DNA of 64,000 nucleotides from Alteromonas sp. a30 (GTDB taxonomy: Bacteria; Pseudomonadota; Gammaproteobacteria; Enterobacterales; Alteromonadaceae): NCBI RefSeq assembly GCF_026788005.1, contig NZ_JABEPE010000013.1, forward strand, positions 1-64,000. Reading direction: 5' to 3'. The notes beneath the pieces were generated by a model, which was not told where the DNA came from, ran no database searches, and saw only the letters and a program-made list of their open reading frames with translations. The translations under genes and the position numbers were made by a program. Shown here piece after piece: positions 1 through 7,442 of this stretch (the first letter of the stretch is position 1; every line of letters starts with the position of its first letter).

Positions 1-36
1 TGAGGAAGGAGAAATAATGATTTGGTGATCTGATCA

Positions 37-312
37 TTGAGAGAAGGAAAAGTTCAAATCTTTTGTTCAACAAAGCCGGTTGAAGGTGTAAACCATCTGG
101 TGAAGCAGTGGTGCAATGACGCAGGATTACAAGGTAATTATGGTTCGCATACGCTTAGGAAGACTTGGGGGTATCACCAACGCATCACCAATCACACCAG
201 CGTTGCCTTGCTCATGAAAGCCTTCGGTCACGCTACCGAAGCCCAAACCCTCGAATATCTCTGCATCCTGCCCCTTGAAGTGCGTGAGCTTTATTGCACG
301 TTGGGGTTGTGA
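37..312 (+). pseudogene. Tyrosine recombinase (phage integrase) C-terminal remnant
   Basis: The translated 91 residues match the catalytic C-terminus of a short tyrosine recombinase. Visible are the HTLRKTWGY box, which carries the second catalytic Arg in its HxxR motif, a later FGH, and the LEYL segment with the likely nucleophile Tyr. The N-terminal part with the first catalytic Arg is missing. All three forward frames have stop codons between bases 1 and 33, so the reading frame is not simply continuing from outside the window. It is probably a decayed or frameshifted integrase left by the event that brought in the operon at 546-2951. Whether an upstream part exists to the left cannot be seen. 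Confidence 0.75.
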
Positions 313-545
313 ATTGATATTTCTTAAATATTGCATAGGTTAATAAATAAACCTATTATCCGTTGTGGTTCTTGCTTATTGGCTGACAGCAATGAATAAA
401 GGCCACTTAGTCCCTATTGCGGACTTTTTAATATGTTTATTAGAGAAAGGCTTTGACGTTTTTTACATCGGGTCAAATCATTGGTTTGATGAAAGTTAAA
501 AGGTAAGCCCTAACCAAAAAAATGCAAGAAAAGTGAGGTGTCCAA
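313..545 (+). promoter_or_regulatory. Leader region of the RHIM/ATP-grasp operon
   Basis: AT-rich spacer without a gene. A small hairpin at 409-425 (AGTCC/GGACT) followed by four to five T residues could terminate transcription arriving from the integrase remnant. A possible -35 box TTGACG lies at 453-458, but the -10 at the expected distance is poor, so the promoter is only a guess. A good Shine-Dalgarno sequence (GTGAGGTG, 533-540) precedes the ATG at 546. Confidence 0.3.
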
Positions 546-1052
546 ATGGACTTTGATAAATTAGCTTACCCAGAAACGATTTATATTGATGGAGTTGAGC
601 ACAAAGGTAAGAGAAACGTGTCAAAAGGAGAGCTTAGAATCCCATATAGCAATGAACCAGATGTGGGTATAGGCGATATAATTGTTCAAAAATCAGGAAA
701 AAGAGAAATAGATCTTAAAGTTATTGATGTTTCTTTTTTAGAGAGTGGGTCATTAAATGTAGGTACAAAGCACCCGCACATGCTCACTCTGAAAGTAGAA
801 AATGCGACTGCTCAAGAGCATATCTCAACTAACCAATCATCGACCATTAATATTGGCTCAGTTTCAGGCGAGCAAGTTCAAGTTGGCAATCATAATTCAC
901 AGATTTCAAACATAAGTATTCAGACATTAGTGGATCATGTTGTCAAAAACGGTGATGACGAGGCTAAATCTACTTTAAAAACCCTTTTGCAAAATAGTAG
1001 TGTTGCTAGTTTAGTTGGTGCTGGCGCATCTGCTTTATTAGGGAGTTTGTAA
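546..1052 (+). CDS. Protein with RHIM-like amyloid core and C-terminal Gly/Ala tail
   Basis: First gene of a four-gene operon; 168 residues. Residues 1-85 look like a beta-rich domain. Residues 98-125 are rich in Ser, Asn, Ile and Gly and contain VQVGNHN at 111-117, which fits the core of RIP homotypic interaction motifs (V/I-Q-V/I-G-x-x-N). Residues 126-168 form a predicted helix followed by a Gly/Ala/Leu-rich end (ASLVGAGASALLGSL). RHIM-like and related bacterial amyloid signalling motifs are known to transmit assembly signals between receptor and effector proteins. That this protein forms amyloid is inference; the exact role is unknown. The ATG is preceded by a strong ribosome binding site. 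Confidence 0.75.
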   Translation: MDFDKLAYPETIYIDGVEHKGKRNVSKGELRIPYSNEPDVGIGDIIVQKSGKREIDLKVIDVSFLESGSLNVGTKHPHMLTLKVENATAQEHISTNQSSTINIGSVSGEQVQVGNHNSQISNISIQTLVDHVVKNGDDEAKSTLKTLLQNSSVASLVGAGASALLGSL

Positions 1053-1078
1053 AAACATAACAATTGGAGAAGCTAATA

Positions 1079-1282
1079 ATGACTCAACATATATTAATTC
1101 AACATGCTAAAAGAAAGCCTTTTTCACCATCACCTGAGATGCCAGAACGCAGTTTATTTGATACAGCTAAAGGATATTGGGTATCTGAGGGAGAGCCCTT
1201 AGTGTCACCTGGCTCAAAATATGGCGCTTTAGTCTCAAAAAAATGTGACCAAGAAACAGGTGAGGATCAGAAAGGCGAATGA
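1079..1282 (+). CDS. Putative precursor peptide of the ATP-grasp ligase
   Basis: 67-residue peptide encoded directly before a graspetide-type ATP-grasp gene. The ATG at 1079 is chosen over an in-frame TTG at 1064 because GGAG at 1066-1069 sits nine bases before it. The N-terminal third is basic and has a PF-containing KRKPFSPSPEMPE segment that could be a leader. The C-terminal end is rich in possible crosslink partners: Ser53, Lys54, Lys55, Thr60 and Lys65 next to Asp57, Glu59, Glu62, Asp63 and Glu67. In graspetides the ligase joins such acidic side chains to Ser/Thr/Lys to form rings. No family name is recognised, and precursor status rests on context. The stop codon overlaps the next start (ATGA). 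Confidence 0.6.
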   Translation: MTQHILIQHAKRKPFSPSPEMPERSLFDTAKGYWVSEGEPLVSPGSKYGALVSKKCDQETGEDQKGE

Positions 1283-2223
1283 GGATTGATGTTCTACTTG
1301 TCTCAAGCATTTATGATTTTTCTACAGATCTTGTTGTGCAAGAATTAGAAAAGCGTCAAGTCAGCTACTTTCGGCTTAATAAAGAGGAATTTGAGAATTA
1401 TCGATTGACTATAGATATTCATGAGAAAGCACTTGAGATTATAGCCAACGACATCGTTTACGAAATCACGAGTTCAGTAAAATCTATTTATTTTAGGCAA
1501 CCAGTCTTTTTAAGGAACACACCCAGTAGTGGATTAGAAATTAGTGAGCAGCTAAGTAGAAGCCAATGGATGGGTTTTTTGAGAAGCTTGGTAATATTTG
1601 ATAAGGCTGGCTGGATAAATCGTCCTGAAGCCGCATATCTTGCAGAAACAAAGGCATATCAATTAGTTGTAGCCAATGATATTGGGTTCAAAATACCTAA
1701 AACATTGATTGGAAATAACGCTAACAGATTTCAATGTTTTGAAAATAAGGTGATTATAAAATCGCTGGATACAATTCTGCTTCGTGAAGCGGATGAATGT
1801 CTATTTACTTACTCTACGATTAAGTGTTCAGAAGATCTCCATGATGAAAATGTTTCAGCTGCACCATTAACAGTTCAAAATTATGTGACTTCAAAAATAG
1901 ATATACGAGTTACAATTATTGGGAATAAATTGATCGCAGTTAAGATAACATCAGGAGGAAAGGGCATTGAAGAAGATTGGCGCACAACTGATCGTAGTAA
2001 GATTGAATATAATGAAATTCAGTTACCAACAGATATAGAGGACAAATGTTTCGAGCTGCTTGATAGGCTGAATCTTAATTTTGGGGCAATTGATCTCTTA
2101 TTAAGTAATGGTAAGTATACTTTTATCGAGGTTAATCCAACAGGTGAATGGGGTTGGCTTGTTAATTCTCAACGAAGATTCGATATTGATATCGCTAACT
2201 GGTTAGAAAGAGGGGGGTTGTGA
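1279..2223 (+). CDS. ATP-grasp peptide ligase, MvdD/graspetide-maturase type
   Basis: 314 residues with the layout of MvdC/MvdD-type ribosomal peptide maturases. The N-terminal domain ends in YFRQPVFLR (71-79), like the WYRRP element of that family. The ATP-grasp domain shows Lys161 (VIIKSLD), KIDIRV with Arg210, DWR at 234-236, GAID at 269-272, and the Mg-binding EVNP at 284-287. These enzymes use ATP to activate Asp/Glu side chains of a precursor peptide and form ester or amide rings. It overlaps the small gene before it (ATGA) and the membrane protein after it (GTGA), so all are translationally coupled. Substrate is inferred to be the 67-residue peptide. Confidence 0.85.
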   Translation: MRIDVLLVSSIYDFSTDLVVQELEKRQVSYFRLNKEEFENYRLTIDIHEKALEIIANDIVYEITSSVKSIYFRQPVFLRNTPSSGLEISEQLSRSQWMGFLRSLVIFDKAGWINRPEAAYLAETKAYQLVVANDIGFKIPKTLIGNNANRFQCFENKVIIKSLDTILLREADECLFTYSTIKCSEDLHDENVSAAPLTVQNYVTSKIDIRVTIIGNKLIAVKITSGGKGIEEDWRTTDRSKIEYNEIQLPTDIEDKCFELLDRLNLNFGAIDLLLSNGKYTFIEVNPTGEWGWLVNSQRRFDIDIANWLERGGL

Positions 2224-2951
2224 AATATCTTTATCGTGCTTTTGAAGAGGCTTTCCCCTTTTTTCCTTTTTTGGTCAGCAGAAATAAGATTCAAAAACTA
2301 ATTGGCGATAATGCTGATTTGACAAAAAAGTCAAAACGATATGAGCAGATTGGCGCAAGCCTACTAAATGTTCGTATTAAAGAAGAACATGAAAGAGGCA
2401 TTAAAATAGACGAAAAAACTTTTAAGTTCACATTAGGGCTAAGTATTAGTTTAACGGTTTTGGCTGCCGCTAGTGGCTCACTTGCTAAATATCTTCCTAG
2501 TAGCCCACTCGCCGAATTTACTTCGATAATTTGTGGGGTTTCTGCACTATATATGCTTGCGGCTGGTATTACGGCATTAGGTGCATTAAAAACATTGCCA
2601 ACATACGGCTACGGAACTGAACATATAATTAATCAAAATGCAGATGGTGTATCGTATTTATCTCAGGCTTTATTCGCTCAGGAACGTATGAATATTATTC
2701 GACATTTAAGGAATGAGTCATCTTATCAATCACTTCGCAATGGGTTTCTTCTATTGTTCTTTGCTTTAGCTATTTCTGTAGGAGCGTATGTCGGTGGTCA
2801 AGACTCCTCTAAATCGGAATCTAAAAGTGTAGAGGGTGTATTAAAAGTTCAAAAGAAATCTGTAGACCGAGACAAACTCACTGTGACCAGTGAAAAAGCT
2901 AATAATGCCGAGAAAAAAACAGATACCACTGTTGAGCCAATAAAAGAGTGA
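2220..2951 (+). CDS. Membrane protein with three predicted helices, last gene of RHIM/ATP-grasp operon
   Basis: 243 residues; GTG start at 2220 overlaps the stop of the ATP-grasp gene, with a G-rich ribosome binding site inside that gene. Predicted membrane segments lie near 68-88, 100-122 and 174-192. The first 65 residues are charged and helical, and residues 193-243 form a Lys/Ser/Glu-rich soluble tail. No enzyme motif is visible. The build resembles small membrane effectors or transducers of bacterial conflict systems (for example SLATT-type proteins), but I cannot assign it to such a family. It could equally be an exporter or immunity protein for the modified peptide. Confidence 0.7.
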   Translation: MKYLYRAFEEAFPFFPFLVSRNKIQKLIGDNADLTKKSKRYEQIGASLLNVRIKEEHERGIKIDEKTFKFTLGLSISLTVLAAASGSLAKYLPSSPLAEFTSIICGVSALYMLAAGITALGALKTLPTYGYGTEHIINQNADGVSYLSQALFAQERMNIIRHLRNESSYQSLRNGFLLLFFALAISVGAYVGGQDSSKSESKSVEGVLKVQKKSVDRDKLTVTSEKANNAEKKTDTTVEPIKE

Positions 2952-3105
2952 TAACGAATTAACGTTCGTTTTGTTCCGAAAGCAGACTTTGGGGATGTTC
3001 CACACACACACTTCACATATCAATCAAGCTTCAAAAGCTGCTCCCATTCCAAAAAAGTGTTGAATAATTGGTTCGAACTTTCTGTGGTCTGGTGCACCAA
3101 TTTAA

Positions 3106-3139
3106 AAAAGTCAGTAAATTCAATAGTTTACTGGCTTTT
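3106..3139. terminator. Bidirectional rho-independent terminator
   Basis: Inverted repeat with 13-base arms (3106-3118 and 3127-3139; one G-T wobble) and an eight-base loop. It has a T-run on each strand: TTTT on plus and TTTTTT on minus. It lies between the accessory operon and the minus-strand rhomboid gene and can serve both. Confidence 0.7.
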
Positions 3140-3226
3140 CTCGTTTCTGATCGGCTCTACCCCATTTTCGGGGAATCAGCATTAACACCATCTGCAAGTT
3201 TGGCTGATAGTTGCTCATAAGAACGA

Positions 3227-3901
3227 TCAACGCTTCCATTCATCACCTATCAAATCTTCTTCTTCCTCTTCTTCAAGGCGCCAGTTTCCAATGGGTTCAT
3301 CCGGCTCACTTTCGTTTTCCCATTCGTATTTCTTACGTTCCAGTTTTGGATCCCATTTATAAAACAGTGCAGCACATACTATTCCAGCAATCGCACCAAA
3401 TAAGTGATATTCGAAAGAGATGTGCTGTTCTCTTGGCAAGATGCTTAGTACCATCCCGCCGTACATGAAAAACGCAATCATCATGAGTGCAATGGAGCGT
3501 TTATCTCGGCGTAAAATACTCGTAATTAGTAAGTAGAAGAAAATCCCATGAGTAAGTCCGCTTGCGCCAACATGGTAAGAATCTCTCGCAAATAGCCAGA
3601 CGCCTAATCCCGAGAAAAACCAAATAATAGCGACGGTAATGTTGCTGGATTTTGGATAACCATAAAACAGCACTGAACCCAAAATGAGTAAAGGCAGGGT
3701 ATTGCTTATTAAATGTTCATAAGAGGCATGAATTAGTGGTGCGAAAGCAATGCCCAAGAGTCCCGAAACGTCACCTGGTTTTACACCAAGCTCTCGAAAG
3801 CTAAAACCAAATATTTGTTCGGCAGATTTAACACACCAAAGAACCAGCAAGAAGATGACAGTTGTGGTGATGCTATATTTGAATGTTGGATTTTTGTTCA
3901 T
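3227..3901 (-). CDS. Rhomboid family intramembrane serine protease
   Basis: 224 residues with about six membrane segments. The rhomboid dyad is visible: GASG with Ser114 and a conserved His166 in the last helix (EYHLFGAIAG). The HLISNTLPL segment with His63 and Asn67 matches the oxyanion-hole helix. Rhomboids cut membrane proteins within or near their helices. The last 45 residues are strongly acidic and cytoplasmic (EEEEEED run), which is unusual but not unique. It is a single gene, separated from the accessory operon by a terminator, and probably belongs to the core chromosome. Confidence 0.88.
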   Translation of the reverse strand: MNKNPTFKYSITTTVIFLLVLWCVKSAEQIFGFSFRELGVKPGDVSGLLGIAFAPLIHASYEHLISNTLPLLILGSVLFYGYPKSSNITVAIIWFFSGLGVWLFARDSYHVGASGLTHGIFFYLLITSILRRDKRSIALMMIAFFMYGGMVLSILPREQHISFEYHLFGAIAGIVCAALFYKWDPKLERKKYEWENESEPDEPIGNWRLEEEEEEDLIGDEWKR

Positions 3902-4074
3902 GTTTCAAATATGGGGTGATTATTCTCTTTTTAAAGAGTGTTTTTTCGCAGCAATTCTTTCTCTGTGTAGGCAAGAAACACAATTTTTGTTAGCTTATTC
4001 GCAGTTTTAAATTGGGCCGCTTTGCGGTGTCGTTTTCAAAATTCTATGCAGTTTCAGAGTGATAATTGCTTTTC

Positions 4075-4881
4075 ATGTCTAACATAACCGTTAATTTTGC
4101 TCATGCAAATGGCTTCCCCGTTGCGGCCTATAAACAATTTATGTCGCATTTACCTGATGAGATTCGAGTGATTGCCAAAGCGCAGTATGGGCACGAACCA
4201 CATTTTCCAATTTCCAATAATTGGGAAAATCAGATCACGGAAATGATCAATTTCATCGAAAGCCATGCTAGCGAACCCGTTTATGGTGTAGGGCATTCGT
4301 TTGGGGCATTACTTACCTTGGTAACTTGTTGTGCGAGACCGGATTTATTCAAAGGCGTTTTGCTCATGGAACCCCCGGCTTTTACAGGTTGGTTAAGCTT
4401 TGCCTTGAAATGGTCTAAGCGCATGGGGTTGAGCGACAAGTTAACGCCTTCCGGCAAAGCGCGAACACGAAAAGCCAAATGGTCGAAGCACGATGATATG
4501 GTGCAATATTTTCGTTCTAAAACGCTGTTTGAAGATTTTTCGGACGAATCGATCCAAGATTACGTGGAATCGGCAACGCAAATTCAAGACGATACAAGAG
4601 AGCTTACTTTTAAAGCGCACGTTGAAGCAGAAATTTTCAAGCATTGTCCTCATAATCTAAAATCATTAAGAGGGCAACTTCGCGTTCCCGCAACATTGGT
4701 AACAGCGACGAAAAAACCGGTGCTGAATAATGCGCAAGTAAAAACACTATTGGACTACTTCCCAGCTAAGCATGTTGTTAATCGAGGGGCAGGGCACCTA
4801 TTTCCTCTGGAGCAGCCCATTGCCTCAGCAAAGCTCGTCGTGTCTTTATTGGATGAGCTTATTCAACGCGCAGGAGAATAA
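4075..4881 (+). CDS. Alpha/beta hydrolase
   Basis: 268 residues. The nucleophile elbow GHSFGA and the catalytic-His region GAGHLFPLEQP are clear, and HANGFPVAAY near the N-terminus gives the HG-type oxyanion loop. The ATG at 4075 is preferred over an in-frame TTG at 4066. It runs directly into the pxp genes: the stop at 4879-4881 is one base before the GTG of pxpA, so it is probably the first gene of the same operon. Substrate is unknown; the placement hints at a role in turnover of small amides or esters, which is only inference. Confidence 0.85.
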   Translation: MSNITVNFAHANGFPVAAYKQFMSHLPDEIRVIAKAQYGHEPHFPISNNWENQITEMINFIESHASEPVYGVGHSFGALLTLVTCCARPDLFKGVLLMEPPAFTGWLSFALKWSKRMGLSDKLTPSGKARTRKAKWSKHDDMVQYFRSKTLFEDFSDESIQDYVESATQIQDDTRELTFKAHVEAEIFKHCPHNLKSLRGQLRVPATLVTATKKPVLNNAQVKTLLDYFPAKHVVNRGAGHLFPLEQPIASAKLVVSLLDELIQRAGE

Positions 4882-4882
4882 A

Positions 4883-5647
4883 GTGAAAATTAATAGCGAC
4901 TTAGGTGAAAGCTTTGGTCTGTGGCAGATGGGGAATGATAGCCACGTTATGCAGGTGGTTGACCAAGCCAACATAGCTTGTGGTTTTCATGCCGGTGATC
5001 CAAGCGTGATGATGACGACGTTACAGCTTGCTAAAGAGCATCAAGTAGCAATAGGGGCTCATCCTTCTTATCCTGACATTCAAGGGTTTGGGCGCAGGAG
5101 CATGAAGATGCACGCTAATGAGATAAAAAATTTAGTGTTGTATCAAGTTTCTGCACTGCACGGTATGGCGAAAAGTCTAGGGCTAGAGGTCTCTTATATC
5201 AAACCTCACGGTGCGTTGTATAACGATATGATGCGAGATATAGAGGTATTTCAGGGAGTGTTAAGTGCGGCGACGTCTTTTCATGAACCTCTTGCTATCA
5301 TGATTCAGTCTCTCCCTAATAACGACGAGCGAAAACAAGCCGCCGAAAATGCAGGTGTTTCTCTCATGTTCGAAGTCTTTGCGGATAGACGTTACACCGA
5401 TGCAGGATTGTTGACTCCTAGAACCCAAACGGGGGCCGTATTGACTGTAGATGAAGTGTCACAACAAACTTCCATGTTGGTGGAAAAAGGCGCAGTGCTA
5501 ACGGAAAACGGACAGGAACTGTCTCTAGAGGTTGATTCGATTTGTGTACATGGTGATGATGCCGAATCTTTAGAAAAAGCGCGGTGTGTGTCTAAAATTG
5601 TGCAGGCAGCTAAACAACCTGAATCGATCCAAAGAGGAGAGTCTTAA
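4883..5647 (+). CDS. pxpA: 5-oxoprolinase subunit A (LamB/YcsF family)
   Basis: 254 residues. The start KINSDLGESFG and the HAGDP and KPHGALYN motifs are typical of the LamB/YcsF family, which with PxpB and PxpC makes the ATP-dependent bacterial 5-oxoprolinase that opens pyroglutamate to glutamate. The GTG at 4883 is chosen because AGGAGA (4872-4877) precedes it and the family begins at this point; the open frame itself extends further upstream inside the hydrolase gene. The stop is immediately followed by the pxpB start. Confidence 0.93.
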   Translation: MKINSDLGESFGLWQMGNDSHVMQVVDQANIACGFHAGDPSVMMTTLQLAKEHQVAIGAHPSYPDIQGFGRRSMKMHANEIKNLVLYQVSALHGMAKSLGLEVSYIKPHGALYNDMMRDIEVFQGVLSAATSFHEPLAIMIQSLPNNDERKQAAENAGVSLMFEVFADRRYTDAGLLTPRTQTGAVLTVDEVSQQTSMLVEKGAVLTENGQELSLEVDSICVHGDDAESLEKARCVSKIVQAAKQPESIQRGES

Positions 5648-6373
5648 TTGACTGTTGGCTTTCATATTTCATTAGCCTCTGAAGAAGCGATAACACTTTA
5701 TTGGCAACAAAAAGTCGTCTCCCCCCAATTCATTAAGCAAGTATCCGATACTCTGTGGCAAACACTGGTTAAGCCAGTGCAAATAAAGCATCCCGAACAC
5801 AGGCGTTTTTGGGATGTGGTGCCATCTAACAATAATATTACAGTATTTTTTAATCCTCTCTATGTTTCCAGTGTCGAAGCAAAGCAAATTATAAACAACA
5901 CCTTAAAAGGCTTTGATAGCGAAATAATCGACGAATCCAACCTAGGGCATAAGCATTCAATACCTGTGTTTTATGGTGGTGAATCTGCATTAGATTTAGC
6001 TTCCGTTGCCGAGCAAACAGGGCTGTCAGTAGATGAAGTTATAGCCTTACATTGTCAGGCTTGCTATGAAGTTGCCGCAGTTGGTTTTGCGCCTGGGTTT
6101 GCTTACTTGAATGGCTTGCCAGAAAGACTTAGAGTCCCGCGAATGGCAAAGCCTAGAAAGCATATTGTGGCAGGCTCATTAGCTATCGCCGAACAACAAA
6201 CTGCTATTTACCCGTGTGACTCTCCTGCTGGATGGCATGTGATAGGTCACTGTCCACTGCCATTATTTTCCTTAGAGACCGGCGCTAAGCTAGCGATGGG
6301 GGATAGAGTGACGTTTACCCCAGTTTCCCTAAATGAATATCAAGCTTTGTTAGAACAACAAAGCCATCAGTAA
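5648..6373 (+). CDS. pxpB: 5-oxoprolinase subunit B (KipI family)
   Basis: 241 residues, usual length for the KipI-like carboxyltransferase domain 1 family. VGFAPGFAYLNGLPERLRVPR and the C-terminal SPAGWHVIG segment are family signatures. The gene starts with TTG directly after the pxpA stop (no spacer), supported by AGGAGAG inside the end of pxpA. It works with PxpC as the catalytic pair of 5-oxoprolinase. An older name for a homologue is KipI, an inhibitor of a sporulation kinase, but in a pxpABC operon the oxoprolinase role is the better reading. Confidence 0.93.
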   Translation: MTVGFHISLASEEAITLYWQQKVVSPQFIKQVSDTLWQTLVKPVQIKHPEHRRFWDVVPSNNNITVFFNPLYVSSVEAKQIINNTLKGFDSEIIDESNLGHKHSIPVFYGGESALDLASVAEQTGLSVDEVIALHCQACYEVAAVGFAPGFAYLNGLPERLRVPRMAKPRKHIVAGSLAIAEQQTAIYPCDSPAGWHVIGHCPLPLFSLETGAKLAMGDRVTFTPVSLNEYQALLEQQSHQ

Positions 6374-6387
6374 AGGTTTACCTATTT

Positions 6388-7356
6388 ATGAGAACAGGTT
6401 TTTTCACTGTTATAAAACCCGGTATCTTATCGTTAATACAAGATAGAGGTCGTCGAGGGTATGCTCATGACGGGATAAGCCAAAGTGGGGTACTTGATCT
6501 CTGGTCAGCGTATTGGGCCAATAAATTATGTGGTAATCCACTGTATTCGGCTTTGATAGAAGTCAGTATGGGAGGTCTTGAGCTGGAGGCAAGCGATTCA
6601 ACCCTTATTGCTGTATCGGGAGCTGATAATGTGTTGAAAATTAACGGTCAACCCTTTGAGTCGTGGCAAAGTGTCCGTATTAAAGCCGGTGACATTGTAA
6701 GCGTTGGCTTTTCGAGTACAGCTATGCGCTCATATTTAGCTGTGCGCGGAGGATTTCAAGTTAATGCTGCATTTGGTAGCGTTGCGACAAATGTGAGAGA
6801 AGGGATCGGGGGGATAACAGGAAGCGGCCAAGCATTAGGAAAACATGATCTGCTGCCTTACTACCCGAGTGCAGCAAATGCTGAATTAACGTTAAGCCCG
6901 CGTTGGCGAAACTGGTGGAAGGAAGATTTGGAGTTACTTTCACCGCAACACTTTCGTTTAACTCCGAGTCATCAATATTACGATTTCCCCAAAACACTGC
7001 GAAGGAGCTTATTATCCGAAGCATTTTGTGTTTCCCAAGATATTAGTAGAATGGCTTACCGGCTATCAGGAAATGAGCTTCAACATGAATTACCGGGAAT
7101 GTTATCGGAGGCAACAACGCTGGGAGATATTCAAGTTCCACCGAATGGACACCCGATTATTTTATTAAACGATAGGCAAACACTTGGCGGATACTCGAAG
7201 TTAGGCGCATTAACGAACGTAGATTGTTGGCGTTTAAGTCAACTTAAGCCGAATGATGTTGTTCGCTTTCAGCTAACATCAGTGGTGCGAGCAAGAAAGC
7301 GGCTGATTGAATTGCATCGTATGATGCAAGAACTCTCATTACAGCGCATATCCTAG
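6388..7356 (+). CDS. pxpC: 5-oxoprolinase subunit C (KipA family)
   Basis: 322 residues, carboxyltransferase domain 2 family. VIKPGILSLIQDRGRRGYAHDGISQSG at the N-terminus and the late LNDRQTLGGYSKLG segment are conserved in PxpC/KipA. AAAGG just after the pxpB stop serves as ribosome binding site. It completes the pxpABC set and is the last gene before alr, which has its own spacer of about 85 bases and strong ribosome binding site. Confidence 0.93.
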   Translation: MRTGFFTVIKPGILSLIQDRGRRGYAHDGISQSGVLDLWSAYWANKLCGNPLYSALIEVSMGGLELEASDSTLIAVSGADNVLKINGQPFESWQSVRIKAGDIVSVGFSSTAMRSYLAVRGGFQVNAAFGSVATNVREGIGGITGSGQALGKHDLLPYYPSAANAELTLSPRWRNWWKEDLELLSPQHFRLTPSHQYYDFPKTLRRSLLSEAFCVSQDISRMAYRLSGNELQHELPGMLSEATTLGDIQVPPNGHPIILLNDRQTLGGYSKLGALTNVDCWRLSQLKPNDVVRFQLTSVVRARKRLIELHRMMQELSLQRIS

Positions 7357-7442
7357 CGTTATTGGCTTTAATTCAGTGCAGCTAGGACGGGCTCATGGCA
7401 TAATCCGCAACCTTTAAAATTCACAAATATAAGGAGTTTTGG

